From Loripinus fragilis (taxonomy: Eukaryota > Mollusca > Bivalvia > Lucinida > Lucinidae): a DNA stretch of 64,000 nucleotides. A program made the translations under genes and the position numbers. Of this stretch, positions 19,381-28,380 are shown in pieces. The DNA is taken from positions 28,936,690-29,000,689 of the forward strand of contig OZ026530.1 in NCBI GenBank assembly GCA_964019695.1. Reading direction: 5' to 3'. The notes under the pieces were generated by a model, which was given only the letters and a program-made list of their open reading frames with translations, was not told the DNA's origin and did no database searches. Each line of letters starts with the position of its first letter. Positions within the stretch are counted from its first letter, which is position 1.

Positions 19381-21084
19381 ATGAACACCAGTAAATGTGT
19401 TGGGGAGAAATCATTTGCATGTAATGATTGCGGGAAGTCCTTTAATGAAGCAGGCAACTTGGAGTCACATCAGCGTGTTCATACACGGAAGAAACCATTT
19501 TCATGTACTGATTGCGGGAAGTCCTTTATTACGGCAGGCAATTTGAAGACACATGAGATTATTCATACAGGGACGAAACCATATGCATGTAATGATTGCG
19601 GGAAGTCCTTTAGTGTAGCAGGCAACTTGAAGACACATCAGCGTGTTCATACTTGCGAGAAATCATTTTCATGTAATGACTGTGAGAAATCCTTTGTTAC
19701 TACAAGCCACTTGAAGAGGCATAAGCGGGTTCATACAGAGGAGAAAGCATTTTCATGTAATGATTGCGGGAAGTCCTTTAATGAGGCAGGCAACTTGAAG
19801 ACACATCAGCGTATTCATACTGGCGAGAAACCATATTTATGTAGTGATTGTGGGAAATCCTTTACTACGGCAGGCAGCTTGAAGACACATATGCGTATTC
19901 ATAGTGGAGAGAAATCATTTGCATGTAATGACTGTGAGAAGTCCTTTACTCAAGCAGGCAGCTTGAAGATACATAAGCATGTTCATTCAGGAGAGAAACC
20001 GTTTTCATGTAATATCTGTAGGAAGTCCTTTACTCAAGCAGGCAGCTTGAAGAATCATAAGCATGTTCATGCAGAGGAGAAACCATTTTCATGTAATGAT
20101 TGCGGGAAGTCCTTTAATGAGGCAGGCAAATTGAAGAGACATCAGCTTATTCATACAGGCGAGAAACCATATTTATGTAGTGATTGCCAGAAATCCTTTA
20201 CTACGGCAGGCAGCTTGAAGACACATCAGCGTATTCATAGAGGGGAGAAACCATTTGCATGTAATGACTGTGAGAAGTCCTTTACTCAAGCAGGCAGCTT
20301 GAAGATACATAAGCATGTTCATTCAGGAGAGACGCCGTTTTCATGTAATATCTGTAGGAAGTCCTTTACTCAAGCAGGCAGCTTGAAGAATCATAAGCAT
20401 GTTCATGCAGGAGAGAAACCATTTGCATGTAATGATTGCGGGAAATCCTTTACTCAAGCAGGCAGCTTGAAGATACATAAGCGTGTTCATTCAGGAGAAA
20501 AACCATTTTCATGTAATTACTGTGGGAAGTCCTTTAGTGATGCGAGCACTTTGAGGAAACATAAGCTCATTCATACTGGAGATAAGCCATACGCATGTAC
20601 TAATTGTGAAATGTCCTTTACTCGAACAGATAGATTGAAGATACATATGCTGGTTCATTCAGGAGGAAAAACATTCACACATAATGATTTTGGTCAGTCT
20701 TTTAGTGAAGCATGCAACTTAAACGACCAAAAGGAGATTCATACAGAGGAAGAATCATTTATATGTGGCATTTGTAACACACTTTTTTCTAACGCATGTG
20801 ATTTGAAAAGTCACATGGTTGTTCATACAATAGAAGAACCATATGCAAGTAGTGATTGTGACAAAGGTTATAGTCGGCCACAACATTCGCAGGGAGATAT
20901 GCTGGTTCACGCTGAAGAGAAGCCATATATATGTGAAACTTGTGGGAAAGTCTTCAAATCTGTAATAAACTTGAACAGCCATAGAACAGTTCAGGCGGGA
21001 GAGAAACCATTTATATGTGGCTATTGTGACAGATGTTTTACTAGTGCATGTACATTGGAGACACATATGATAGAACATGCATAA
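19381..21084 (+). CDS. C2H2 zinc-finger protein, 20 finger units
   Basis: A 567-codon frame starting at an ATG preceded by an in-frame TAA, so the start is well supported for this exon. After 12 residues it is finger after finger on a 28-residue period (C-x2-C-x12-H-x3-H) joined by TGEKPF/Y-type linkers. I count 20 units. About 17 keep all four metal ligands; unit 16 (THNDF..DQKEIH), unit 18 (SSDCDKGYSRPQHSQGD) and unit 19 (HRTVQ) have lost one or more. Helix residues are unusually uniform, mostly xAG(N/S)L. Units 5-8 and 9-12 are a duplicated four-finger block. There is no KRAB, BTB, SCAN or ZAD domain in the frame. Likely a nuclear DNA-binding protein; the target is unknown. A shorter frameshifted paralogue lies at 46758-47788. 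Confidence 0.9.
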   Translation: MNTSKCVGEKSFACNDCGKSFNEAGNLESHQRVHTRKKPFSCTDCGKSFITAGNLKTHEIIHTGTKPYACNDCGKSFSVAGNLKTHQRVHTCEKSFSCNDCEKSFVTTSHLKRHKRVHTEEKAFSCNDCGKSFNEAGNLKTHQRIHTGEKPYLCSDCGKSFTTAGSLKTHMRIHSGEKSFACNDCEKSFTQAGSLKIHKHVHSGEKPFSCNICRKSFTQAGSLKNHKHVHAEEKPFSCNDCGKSFNEAGKLKRHQLIHTGEKPYLCSDCQKSFTTAGSLKTHQRIHRGEKPFACNDCEKSFTQAGSLKIHKHVHSGETPFSCNICRKSFTQAGSLKNHKHVHAGEKPFACNDCGKSFTQAGSLKIHKRVHSGEKPFSCNYCGKSFSDASTLRKHKLIHTGDKPYACTNCEMSFTRTDRLKIHMLVHSGGKTFTHNDFGQSFSEACNLNDQKEIHTEEESFICGICNTLFSNACDLKSHMVVHTIEEPYASSDCDKGYSRPQHSQGDMLVHAEEKPYICETCGKVFKSVINLNSHRTVQAGEKPFICGYCDRCFTSACTLETHMIEHA

Positions 21085-21169
21085 GAGAAACATTTATACG
21101 TTGTTATTTAGACACAATATATACTTTAATATCTTCACTAATCAATCAGGTGCTGGAAGAGAAAGATTC

Positions 21170-22207
21170 AAAGATCTACGTACATTAAGGGGCTATTTGA
21201 GCACCCTTTGAGGTATTAAAATAAAAGTTGTTGTTAACAAATATTTTCTTACAATAGCCCAATTCTAAAAGTCTGGAATTAATTTGACTTTTTACCGTTG
21301 CTATGGTAATAAAAATTGCCGCTGAAAATAGGAAAGTGACAATTTTGGAACAAATTTGAGACCTTTGACAGAGAAACTGACATAGAGCACAAGTAAATAC
21401 CAAAAAGATATTTTAATAGATTATAAGAGCTATCTTGATATACCACATATCAAAAGATTGTTTTGTTGTTATCAATTGTGCTCAGGGCTCACCCTGCCAT
21501 TAGCCATTGTAGCCATTTGCCACTTAAATGTAGAGTGACTACAAATATAAGTCATTTGCTTAAAGTACACTCTAGGTGGTTCAAAACTTACATACCTGCG
21601 TAAAAGTGTATTTTGATCAGCATTTGGATTTTCCCTTATTGCTTGTTTTATTCCTTCACACTTTATTATTGTGCTATATTTAACTATTTCCATGCTGGAT
21701 TGTTTTCAACATCATCAGGGTGTCAAACAGTTTAGATCCTTATCAGGCCCGACATTTTGTTGGGCCTGATTTGGGTCCAAACTGTTTGCAAAGGTTATCA
21801 GCAAATGACAAAGTCGCTAGCGGACAAAGAGTTAAATACAGACCAACTTCTTGATACAACTTTCTGGCTACGCCCTTGGCTAATTGGCTCCAACTTTTTC
21901 CATTTGGCTAAAGTGTTGGCTACAACAAATTCTGGACCAGGGTAAGCCCAGGTGCTGATAACTAATTCAAAGAAAATCGGTCTCCTGAAGGCTATAATTT
22001 GGTCCAAAATGGCCATTTCACTATTTTCAACTTATTTTGGCGGCCAATTGTGTTACCATAGTAACGGTAAAAGTTAGATAAAACCAGAAATTTTAACTTT
22101 GGGTCATTCTTCTTTCAAACCAATTGGAAGAGTTAAGTGAAAAGCTACTTTCAAGTTTTGGCGTCAGAGGTGCCCAAATTAGCCCCTTAATGCACGTAGT
22201 TGTTTTA
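21170..22207. mobile_element. Long-TIR element 3' of the zinc-finger gene, copy 1
   Basis: About 190-bp imperfect TIRs: the left begins CTACGTACATTAAGGGGCTA and the right is its complement (TAGCCCCTTAATGCACGTAG). Both arms carry GTTACTATGGTAA-type words and TTGGCCGCCAAAATA-type words. The middle (about 21400-21985) differs from the equivalent copy at 47874-48730, so each was invaded separately. TTAA lies inside both ends, but the arms extend beyond it, so the true target site is unsure. An AATAAA at 21220-21225 could serve the zinc-finger mRNA. Confidence 0.7.
21722..21792. repeat. Nested stem-loop
   Basis: CAAACAGTTT and AAACTGTTTG enclose ATCAGGCCCGACATTTTGTT and GGGCCTGAT, giving two stacked stems in about 70 bp. 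It lies in the part of the TIR element that is absent from the second locus. Confidence 0.7.
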
Positions 22208-22497
22208 TCATTTATAGTGCAGTTTATTCAGTGGAGACAATATTTACTAACAGAATGAGTGAAAAAAATCCTAAAAATGCAAGAGATGGAAGAGACATAT
22301 GCTAATACATGCAAGAAAGAAACCATTTCCATTTACAGTATTGACCGATTTTATTAACCTGACACAGCTGCATAATTTCACGGTTAGTGCACAAGCTTTT
22401 TTTTACCTTCCGTGTACTTTCGGTATTTACCGTAAGTTTTACAAGAATTTTGCAAGAACTAATGCAGTAAATGAAACGTTTTAGCACTATACTATTG

Positions 22498-22575
22498 ACT
22501 AGTCAAGTGGTTTTGGTACAGAGTTTACAACCAAGAGGTCTGAGTTCGAGTCCACGCAAGATCTTGTGTTTTTTT
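22498..22575 (+). repeat. tRNA-like sequence in left arm
   Basis: AGTCAAGTGGTTTTGGTAC fits a pol III A box and GAGTTCGAGTCC a B box, followed by a T-run from 22566. Pairing of the acceptor is poor, so this is not called a tRNA gene. Confidence 0.55.
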
Positions 22576-23264
22576 TTGTTGTTTTTTTTGTTTTTTAATT
22601 ATTACCTCTTTATTCGATTCGTTTAACTTTATTATTATAGATGTACCACGACCTCTGATTAATGTCTTTTGAATCATTATATTCAAAAGGTTGATGCGTT
22701 ACGCATACACTGAGCCAGTCTGTCTGGAACATCTATGTGCTTCAAAATAGAATAGTATACGTAACGCCTGAAATCCCTATTTCTATATCCGTGTTTTCAA
22801 TTTTGTAAATATAGTCACGCTTCAAAGTTATTTGTTTATCTATACTTTCATTTGTTATTGTTATTTTGTAGGATCCTCACCGAGAACGTTTACCGTACGC
22901 TCAATATGTGAAGTTGATTCTCTGTGCTTTTGATATATTTTTTAAAGTAATCGCAGAAATTTAAAAAAATATCTGCTTTGCCTTAGTGCCAAGACTTGCT
23001 GCATACTTTTCTCCAGACGTTTTCCCACTGAACTAAAGTTCAAACAACTTATATAGTGAATACTTTTTAACCATATGTTTTGGCTATAATATGGAACAAT
23101 ATTTTCCAATAATTTCTGAAGATGTTTCGGACAGACTGGCTCATTTTACGCGTTACGCATCAACCTTTTGAAATAGAATGATCCAAAATTCCATTCCTCA
23201 GAGGTCGTGGTACATCTATAATAAATGAAATAAAACGAATCGAATAAAGGTAAAAAAAACACAC

Positions 23265-23340
23265 ACACAGACACGTGGACTCGAACTCACGACCTTTTGC
23301 TTGTAAACTCTGTATCATAACCACTTGACTAGTCAGTAGG
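23265..23340 (-). repeat. tRNA-like sequence in right arm
   Basis: The inverted counterpart of the left-arm sequence, with GAGTTCGAGTCC conserved on the minus strand and GACTAGTCAAGTGGTTATGA at its 5' end. Confidence 0.55.
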
Positions 23341-23499
23341 ACGATACAAAACGTTTCATTATCCGCATAAGCACTTGCAAAATTCCTGTAAAATTTACGG
23401 TAAATACCAAAAGTACACGGAAGGTAAAAATATCTTGTGCACTAACCGTGAAATTATGCACCTGTGTCAGGTTAATAAAATCGGACAATAGCATGTAAA

Positions 23500-23838
23500 A
23501 AGTTTTTTATCACATTAAGTTGGAATAGACACTATCCTCTAATACATATTAGAAGGAGAATATAAGAATCTTGCATGGGTGTGAGAATGTGATAGAAAAG
23601 TCCGTTAGGGTTTGCTAGAAACCAACTATCAAGGCTCTAGGAATTGTGGTTCCAGACAAGAAGATTTTTTTACGTTTTCCTTATATAAGCCTTGGTAAAA
23701 TTGACCCCTTCCCTCCCCCCATTTTGGCCCCAGTGGCATAATTTGGTAGAGGTTCACTAGATGATGCAGCCTACTGGAATCCTTTTTATATCTTGATTTA
23801 TATGTTCTTGAGATGATGCATTGATAAGTTAGGGGTCA
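23500..23838. other. Unassigned sequence with a family C fragment
   Basis: About 23790-23838 (GATGATGCATTGATAAGTTA region) matches 33890-33930, the 3' end of family C. It is cut by the Tc1-like element. Confidence 0.55.
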
Positions 23839-24084
23839 TACAGGTCCATTGAAAAAGTTATTTCACTACGCAATATTTCAAAAGTTTTTTAACATTTTTA
23901 TTATACATTTATGGTCTATGTCTTATAACACATATTATTGAATGCTTATGCCTTTTTGTTTCTATAAACCATATCAACGTATAATCAGGCAGCAGTTGTA
24001 TATAAGTATCAAATATATTCCAATGAAATACAATAACATATTTTAAATACATTCCAGTGAAAACACAACAACATTGATGCCTAC

Positions 24085-24580
24085 ATCATAAAGTCAGTAT
24101 TTTTTGTATCTCCCTTTGCTTTAATAAGATCTGCGATTCTCCTTGGCATTGAATTGTTAAGTTCTTCCAGGACGTTTGGTTCTACACTATACCACGCTTT
24201 ACACACTGGCTTCCATACTGGCTTTCACATCTCTTCTTTTTTACATGGCATTTGGTTACCAATCTCTTCATTAAATTCCAAACGTTCTCTGTGTTATTCA
24301 TGTCTCGCCAATTCCTTAGTCATTCTAGAACGTGTATTCCTTTACATTCTCGGAATGTTCTAGTACTTTTAGAGTTATTGCATGGCGCGATAACGTGTAT
24401 AAAGATATATTCCTTCTGTGGGAACACAACACATTCACATAATATTTCAATAGCATGGATAATATCACTCTGGTATTTTGCACTATCCATGTTACCATTC
24501 ACTTTTTTCTGAAAAGAGATGCATCTGTCGCTAATGGCTTCACAGACTTGCACACTTACTGGCGATTTCACAGTAGCCAC
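24085..24580 (-). pseudogene. Tc1-type transposase C-terminal half, left copy
   Basis: On the minus strand the remnant shows VIAPCNNSKSTRTF (around the second catalytic Asp region, degenerate), ENVWNLM, and a C-terminal RRIADLIKAKGDTKNTDFM-like end near 24085. Stops and frameshifts break it. The open frames at 24320-24580 and nearby are pieces of this remnant or shadows. Confidence 0.75.
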
Positions 24581-24649
24581 TTAGCATGACATTCCTCATT
24601 GTGTTTGCGCCAATCACGACAATGGCGTCGATTGCTATGACTGTGAAAT

Positions 24650-25020
24650 ACAGACTAATGTGAATGTGTTGTGTTCTCACAGAGGGGATATATCTTAATG
24701 CATGATCTTGCGACATTCCATAAGTCTAAAAGAACTAGACCATATCTTGAAGGTAACGAAAGACACGTTCTGAAATAGCCACATAATTTGCCAGAAATTA
24801 ATTCCATAGAGAACGTTTGGAATATAATGAAGAATGAGATAGGTAACCAACTGCTGTGTTTAAAAGAAGAGATGTAGAGGCGAGTATGTGAAGCATGGTA
24901 TAGTGTAAGACCAAACGTTTTGGAAGAACCTAACAACTCAATACCAAGTAGAAATGAAAATCTAATTAAAGCAAAGGAAGGTGCAACGAATACTGACTTT
25001 ATAGGTAGTATGCATACAGC
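24650..25020 (+). pseudogene. Tc1-type transposase C-terminal half, right copy
   Basis: On the plus strand: ENVWNIMKNEIGNQLLCLK, then CEAWYSVRPNVLEE and an ENLIKAKEGATNTDF-like end. It has several stops. It mirrors the left copy across a centre near 24610. Confidence 0.75.
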
Positions 25021-25287
25021 TATGTTGTTGTGCTTTCATTGAAACATATTTAAGTATGCTGTTGTGATTTTATTGGAACGTATTTAACTATGCTGTTGTG
25101 TTTTTATTAGAATGCATTTAATTTTTATATATAAATGTTGTCTGATTATACCTTGATATGATTTATAGAAATAAAATGGCATGATAATTCAATTACATGT
25201 ATGGTAATACTTAGGTCATTAATGTATAAAAATGTGAAAAAACTTTTGAAATATTGCGTAGTGAAATAACTTTTTAATGGACCTGTA

Positions 25288-25920
25288 CATCACACCCAGG
25301 GAGCGGAAGTGACCGGACAACTGCGAGTGTACGACGAGTAACGGCACTTGCGATGTTGTACATTGGACGGTTGGTCACTTGTGGTATTGATTATTCATTT
25401 ACACCATAAACAAACTTCTTTTTCTTACACGAAAACCCCCAGCATATGCGTGTTTTGGGTATAGAGGGTAAGTTATCTTTGTGAGTTACTTTCTGGCTGG
25501 ATTGAAATCCTATTTCTTTGTTTATGTTCAGAGAATTTGAATTCTAATCACTTGTTTATCAACAATGGGCGATTGATTTTCGAATTTTAAAACATGAAAC
25601 AAACGTGCAACAAAACGCAAATTCATTGTCTTTAGGAGTTTTACTATTCTAATATTAGTACTTTATAAGAAAGCACTAATATTTTTTGTCATAACAAAAC
25701 CAGAACAAGGCAAATGGCAAAAACATTACACACGTGGGAGCATGACACCGTTCAGTCACTTGCTGTCGTTTGCTTAAGGATTGTAAATGACAACTGCGAC
25801 TTTACTGAACGGTCACTTGTATACTTGGGACTATATATTTTTTCTCATTCTATGCCTACCAGTGCCAATATTTCACCTTTCCCTGTCAAGAAACGGTTGT
25901 TCTAAAATGCTGTCTGCTTT
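25288..25920. other. Unassigned sequence with a possible first exon
   Basis: An ETS-like GCGGAAGTGACC near 25304 is followed at 25445 by ATGCGTGTTTTGGGTATAGA, whose end meets GTAAGTTATC (donor near 25467). The frame is only seven codons and the evidence is weak. The short frame at 25714-25905 is not recognised. Confidence 0.25.
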
Positions 25921-26178
25921 TATCGACTCCTGCATATATTCACCCACACTACAGGTTATTTTGATCATATGAAACCAAACATTGATCCTTAAAGAGCAAC
26001 TTAAATCTCATTCCAAAATGTCATAAGCTGACCCATATTTCATGTTTCAATATTATATCGACTGCTGCATATATTCACCTGCACTACAGGCTACGTTTGA
26101 TCATATGAAACCAAACATTGATCCTTAAAGAGCAACTTAAATCTCATTCCAAAACGTCACAAGCTTACTGGTATTTCA
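25920..26178 (+). repeat. Tandem duplication, about 135-bp unit x2
   Basis: TCATATGAAACCAAACATTG followed by ATCCTTAAAGAGCAACTTAA occurs at about 25967 and 26103, with similar flanks. The copies are about 93% alike by eye. Confidence 0.85.
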
Positions 26179-26179
26179 T

Positions 26180-27890
26180 TCATTAAAATGGGATGGATAT
26201 GGGTCTGATCCAACCCCATTCCCCCCACCCTACCACACACATAGGGGGAATTTTGCTGACTCTGATTTCCATGAAGCCCAATATCTTACATTTAAAAAAA
26301 TGTTACCCTCTGATAAGTGTCATGTATTATTGTCACATACCATTACGTATGTACTTATGTTACATTTTGCATTACTACCCTATTTCTGGGAGATAGTTTA
26401 TGCCTGTTGAATCTCCTGAAATGTGTTTTACTGTTTACTGGGTATATTTTTGATGCTGCTACAAAGACATCAAATAACCTAACCAAAAACTGCAAATAAC
26501 AACTCCCTACCTTTTAGAGTGTTAAAGCATTTGAAAATAGCTACCACTTCATAAATTTTCAATAATAGCAAAGACATGTTTTTGCTGAAAAGCATAGAAT
26601 GAAGTCACGAGGTTTAAAAGCCCACACACATATATATTCAGCAGCCATGTTAATAGAGTGATTACCAGCAGTATATTATACTTGAGTAGCATGCTTATCT
26701 TGAAACCATAATGCAAATAGTAACGTATGTAACATAAAATTATGCTACTGGAAACCCTCCCCTATTGAGGGGGTATTTTATTCACTATGATTTTATAAAA
26801 CTGCATCAAATGTATATGAATATAAGATGCAAAATGGCTCATTTTAGTTTCTGGCAGTTTGGGGTTTACTGTGTTACAGCCATCTTAACTCTGTTATCCT
26901 ATAATAGTCTCAAGTCCTATTGTGCAAATAAAAGTCAGATCTAATTCTTATTAATCATCATGGTCTCTAGAACTGATTGAACGCTCTAAAATAAATTCAT
27001 CCAACAGTAACAGTATGCAGCAAAACAATCTTCATCTATAATAGTAGTTATATACGTTGCTTAATTTCAAGTATATTAATATTAAGTACAGTGATATCAC
27101 TAGACCAATGACTGTCAAAAAACCTCCGAGGCTTGTCCATTATGGTCTTCAACAAACTCTTTATATAAACCACAAAAATATATGATAGCTCTTCAGCAGA
27201 CACCCTGCAATATCAGTTTACTATGTTACCTTAAAATATAGGAATTCTAAAGTGATATCAAATTAGTTCTTTTTCTTACATGTAGTTTTTAATTGAACGC
27301 AAATGACTTGCAGTATAATTGTATCATATAAAGACACGTATTTGTACAGTTTTATGAGTAAAGAGAGGCGCTATCTCTGCCACAGCTTTCAGAGAGAGAT
27401 GGCCCATCATATTTGGCATGTTGACAGGATGAGATTTGTTTCACATGAGACAACTTAGTTTTTGTGGGGCCATTTATTCTATTACATTCTTCTGTTCCTT
27501 CTCCATTCCTCTGTGAGGAGCCCTGACATGACTGAAATTTTGTTTACTGGGATAAAACCTTAACTTATTCAATCAATTCAAATAAATATTACAGCAATTT
27601 TAATTCAATGTATCTTAGCATTTAACGCTAAAATCTTATTCTTTATGACATTTTGACAAACATAGGACCATACCATATGTTTATATCATTATATATGTTA
27701 CCTTAAAAATTGACAGAACATGGGAGATGTCTTTATTTAGCTGTTACTTGAATTCTAGCATATCCACTTAATCATGAATTAAAAACCTAATAACTTCGAT
27801 CAAACCAATAAAATTGTGTTGCTTTTTAAAAAGAGTTAAAAAAAACATTCTGTTTTGCAAAAATTAATGTGGATTGATAATGACTTTTAA
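26180..27890. other. Unassigned AT-rich sequence
   Basis: Short frames at 26193-26396 and 26317-26499 are not recognised. GTAACGTATGTAACATA near 26719 is one instance of a recurring motif. No gene or element supported. Confidence 0.4.
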
Positions 27891-27895
27891 TAATA

Positions 27896-28071
27896 TGTTA
27901 TGAGCCAGGCACTCTCAATCAATCTCTGACAGCTGTGTCAGGGAGTCGACTCTTTGGCTCAGTGGTTAGAGCATTGGTCTTTTACCGGGGAGACCTGGGT
28001 TCGATTCCCAGCGAAGGCACAGTAAATTTTTCAGCTATGCTTTACTTTGTTACGGTTATCATGTCGTAAGA
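27896..28071 (+). repeat. TRIM-like element, 5' LTR
   Basis: 176 bp. Matches the second LTR except for a roughly 46-bp block near its start that only the second has (about 28170-28215). It contains a small hairpin CTGACAGCTGTGTCAG (27926-27941) just before the tRNA-like unit. Confidence 0.75.
27943..28020 (+). repeat. tRNA-like unit in the 5' LTR
   Basis: D-arm TGGCTCAGTGGTTAGAGC (A box), a stem TTGGT/ACCGG with a shortened loop of Ts, a perfect T-arm CTGGGTTCGATTCCCAG (B box GGTTCGATTCC). The anticodon loop is too short and the acceptor ends do not pair, so this is a pol III promoter-like sequence, not a working tRNA gene. It most resembles tRNA-Thr around the D and anticodon arms. Confidence 0.7.
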
Positions 28072-28158
28072 TGGGGGCTCACGTCCGAGATTAGACCTTT
28101 GTTTCGCCTAAAATGCCTTTCCGTCATCATAAATGATGACTTCTTTGAAGAGGGGGAG
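28072..28158 (+). promoter_or_regulatory. Primer-binding site and polypurine tract of the TRIM-like element
   Basis: PBS-like sequence at 28072-28091 and a purine run at 28147-28158, with no coding sequence between. Confidence 0.6.
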
Positions 28159-28380
28159 TGTTATGGGCCAGGGCATCTCGCCTATATATCTACATAAAGT
28201 AGATTTCGCATAGCTTCTAGTATATCATCAATCTCTGACAACTGCGTCAGGGAGTTGACTCTTTGGCTCAGTGGCTAGAGCATTGGTCTTTTACCGGGGT
28301 GACCCGGGTTTGATTCCCAGCTAAGGCACGGGAAATTTTTCAGCTATGCTTTACTTTTTTACGGCTATCATGTCATAAGA
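28159..28380 (+). repeat. TRIM-like element, 3' LTR
   Basis: 222 bp, with its own tRNA-like unit at about 28257-28330 (GGCTCAGTGGCTAGAGC and GGGTTTGATTCCCAG). It shares GGAAATTTTTCAGCTATGCT-type downstream sequence with the first LTR. Confidence 0.75.

Larger units (their letters stand above)
18354..22330 (+). repeat. Segmental duplication, copy 1 (zinc-finger locus)
   Basis: Matches 45756-48866 from GTTCATAT..ACGGATGTTCTATTGCA through the zinc-finger frame to GAAACCATTT. Identity is high in the upstream and 3'-terminal finger parts. The copies differ in finger number and in what is inserted in the 3' TIR element. Copy 1 ends at a foldback element (22341) and copy 2 at a Gypsy LTR (48867). 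Confidence 0.9.
22341..23488. mobile_element. 1.15-kb foldback element with tRNA-like arms
   Basis: Inverted arms of about 380 bp (22341-22728 and 23118-23488) start TTGACCGATTTTATTAACCT and are flanked by TA on each side (22339-22340, 23489-23490). Each arm contains a tRNA-like segment with A- and B-box-like words, then a low-complexity T-rich stretch and the word ATGTACCACGACCTCT. The 390-bp centre does not pair. No transposase seen. A partial copy (inner arm plus centre) lies at 58549-58780, so this is a dispersed family. Confidence 0.82.
23841..25285. mobile_element. Tc1/mariner-like inverted dimer
   Basis: A 1445-bp element with near-perfect TIRs of about 57 bp (CAGGTCCATTGAAAAAGTTA at the left; one mismatch in that word at the right) and TA duplications at 23839-23840 and 25286-25287. 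Inside are two copies of the C-terminal half of a Tc1-type transposase in opposite orientation, reading outward. Both end in the same Leu-Ile-Lys-Ala-Lys signature close to each TIR. The element is therefore a palindromic dimer of 3' halves that has lost both 5' halves. Confidence 0.82.
27896..28380 (+). mobile_element. Miniature LTR retroelement (TRIM-like) with tRNA-like LTRs
   Basis: Two direct repeats (27896-28071 and 28159-28380) start TGTTATG and end CATAAGA/CGTAAGA, close to an inverted TGTTATG..CATAACA. They flank only 87 bp. That interior begins with TGGGGGCTCACGTCCGAGAT, a near match to a proline-tRNA primer-binding site (recalled: TGGGGGCTCGTCCGGGAT), and ends with a purine tract GAAGAGGGGGAG abutting the second LTR. 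Each LTR contains a tRNA-like unit with intact A and B boxes. No coding sequence. A clear target duplication was not found (TAATA before, AATAA after). Confidence 0.72.

Noticed and set aside
20755..21093. Minus-strand Cys-rich protein opposite the zinc-finger gene
   Set aside because: It is a shadow of the zinc-finger frame, also seen at 47459-47797. Cys arises from antisense of Thr/Ala codons.
27943..28330. Two functional tRNA genes
   Set aside because: A and B boxes are good, but the anticodon loop is too short and the acceptor strands do not pair. Both lie in LTR-like repeats.
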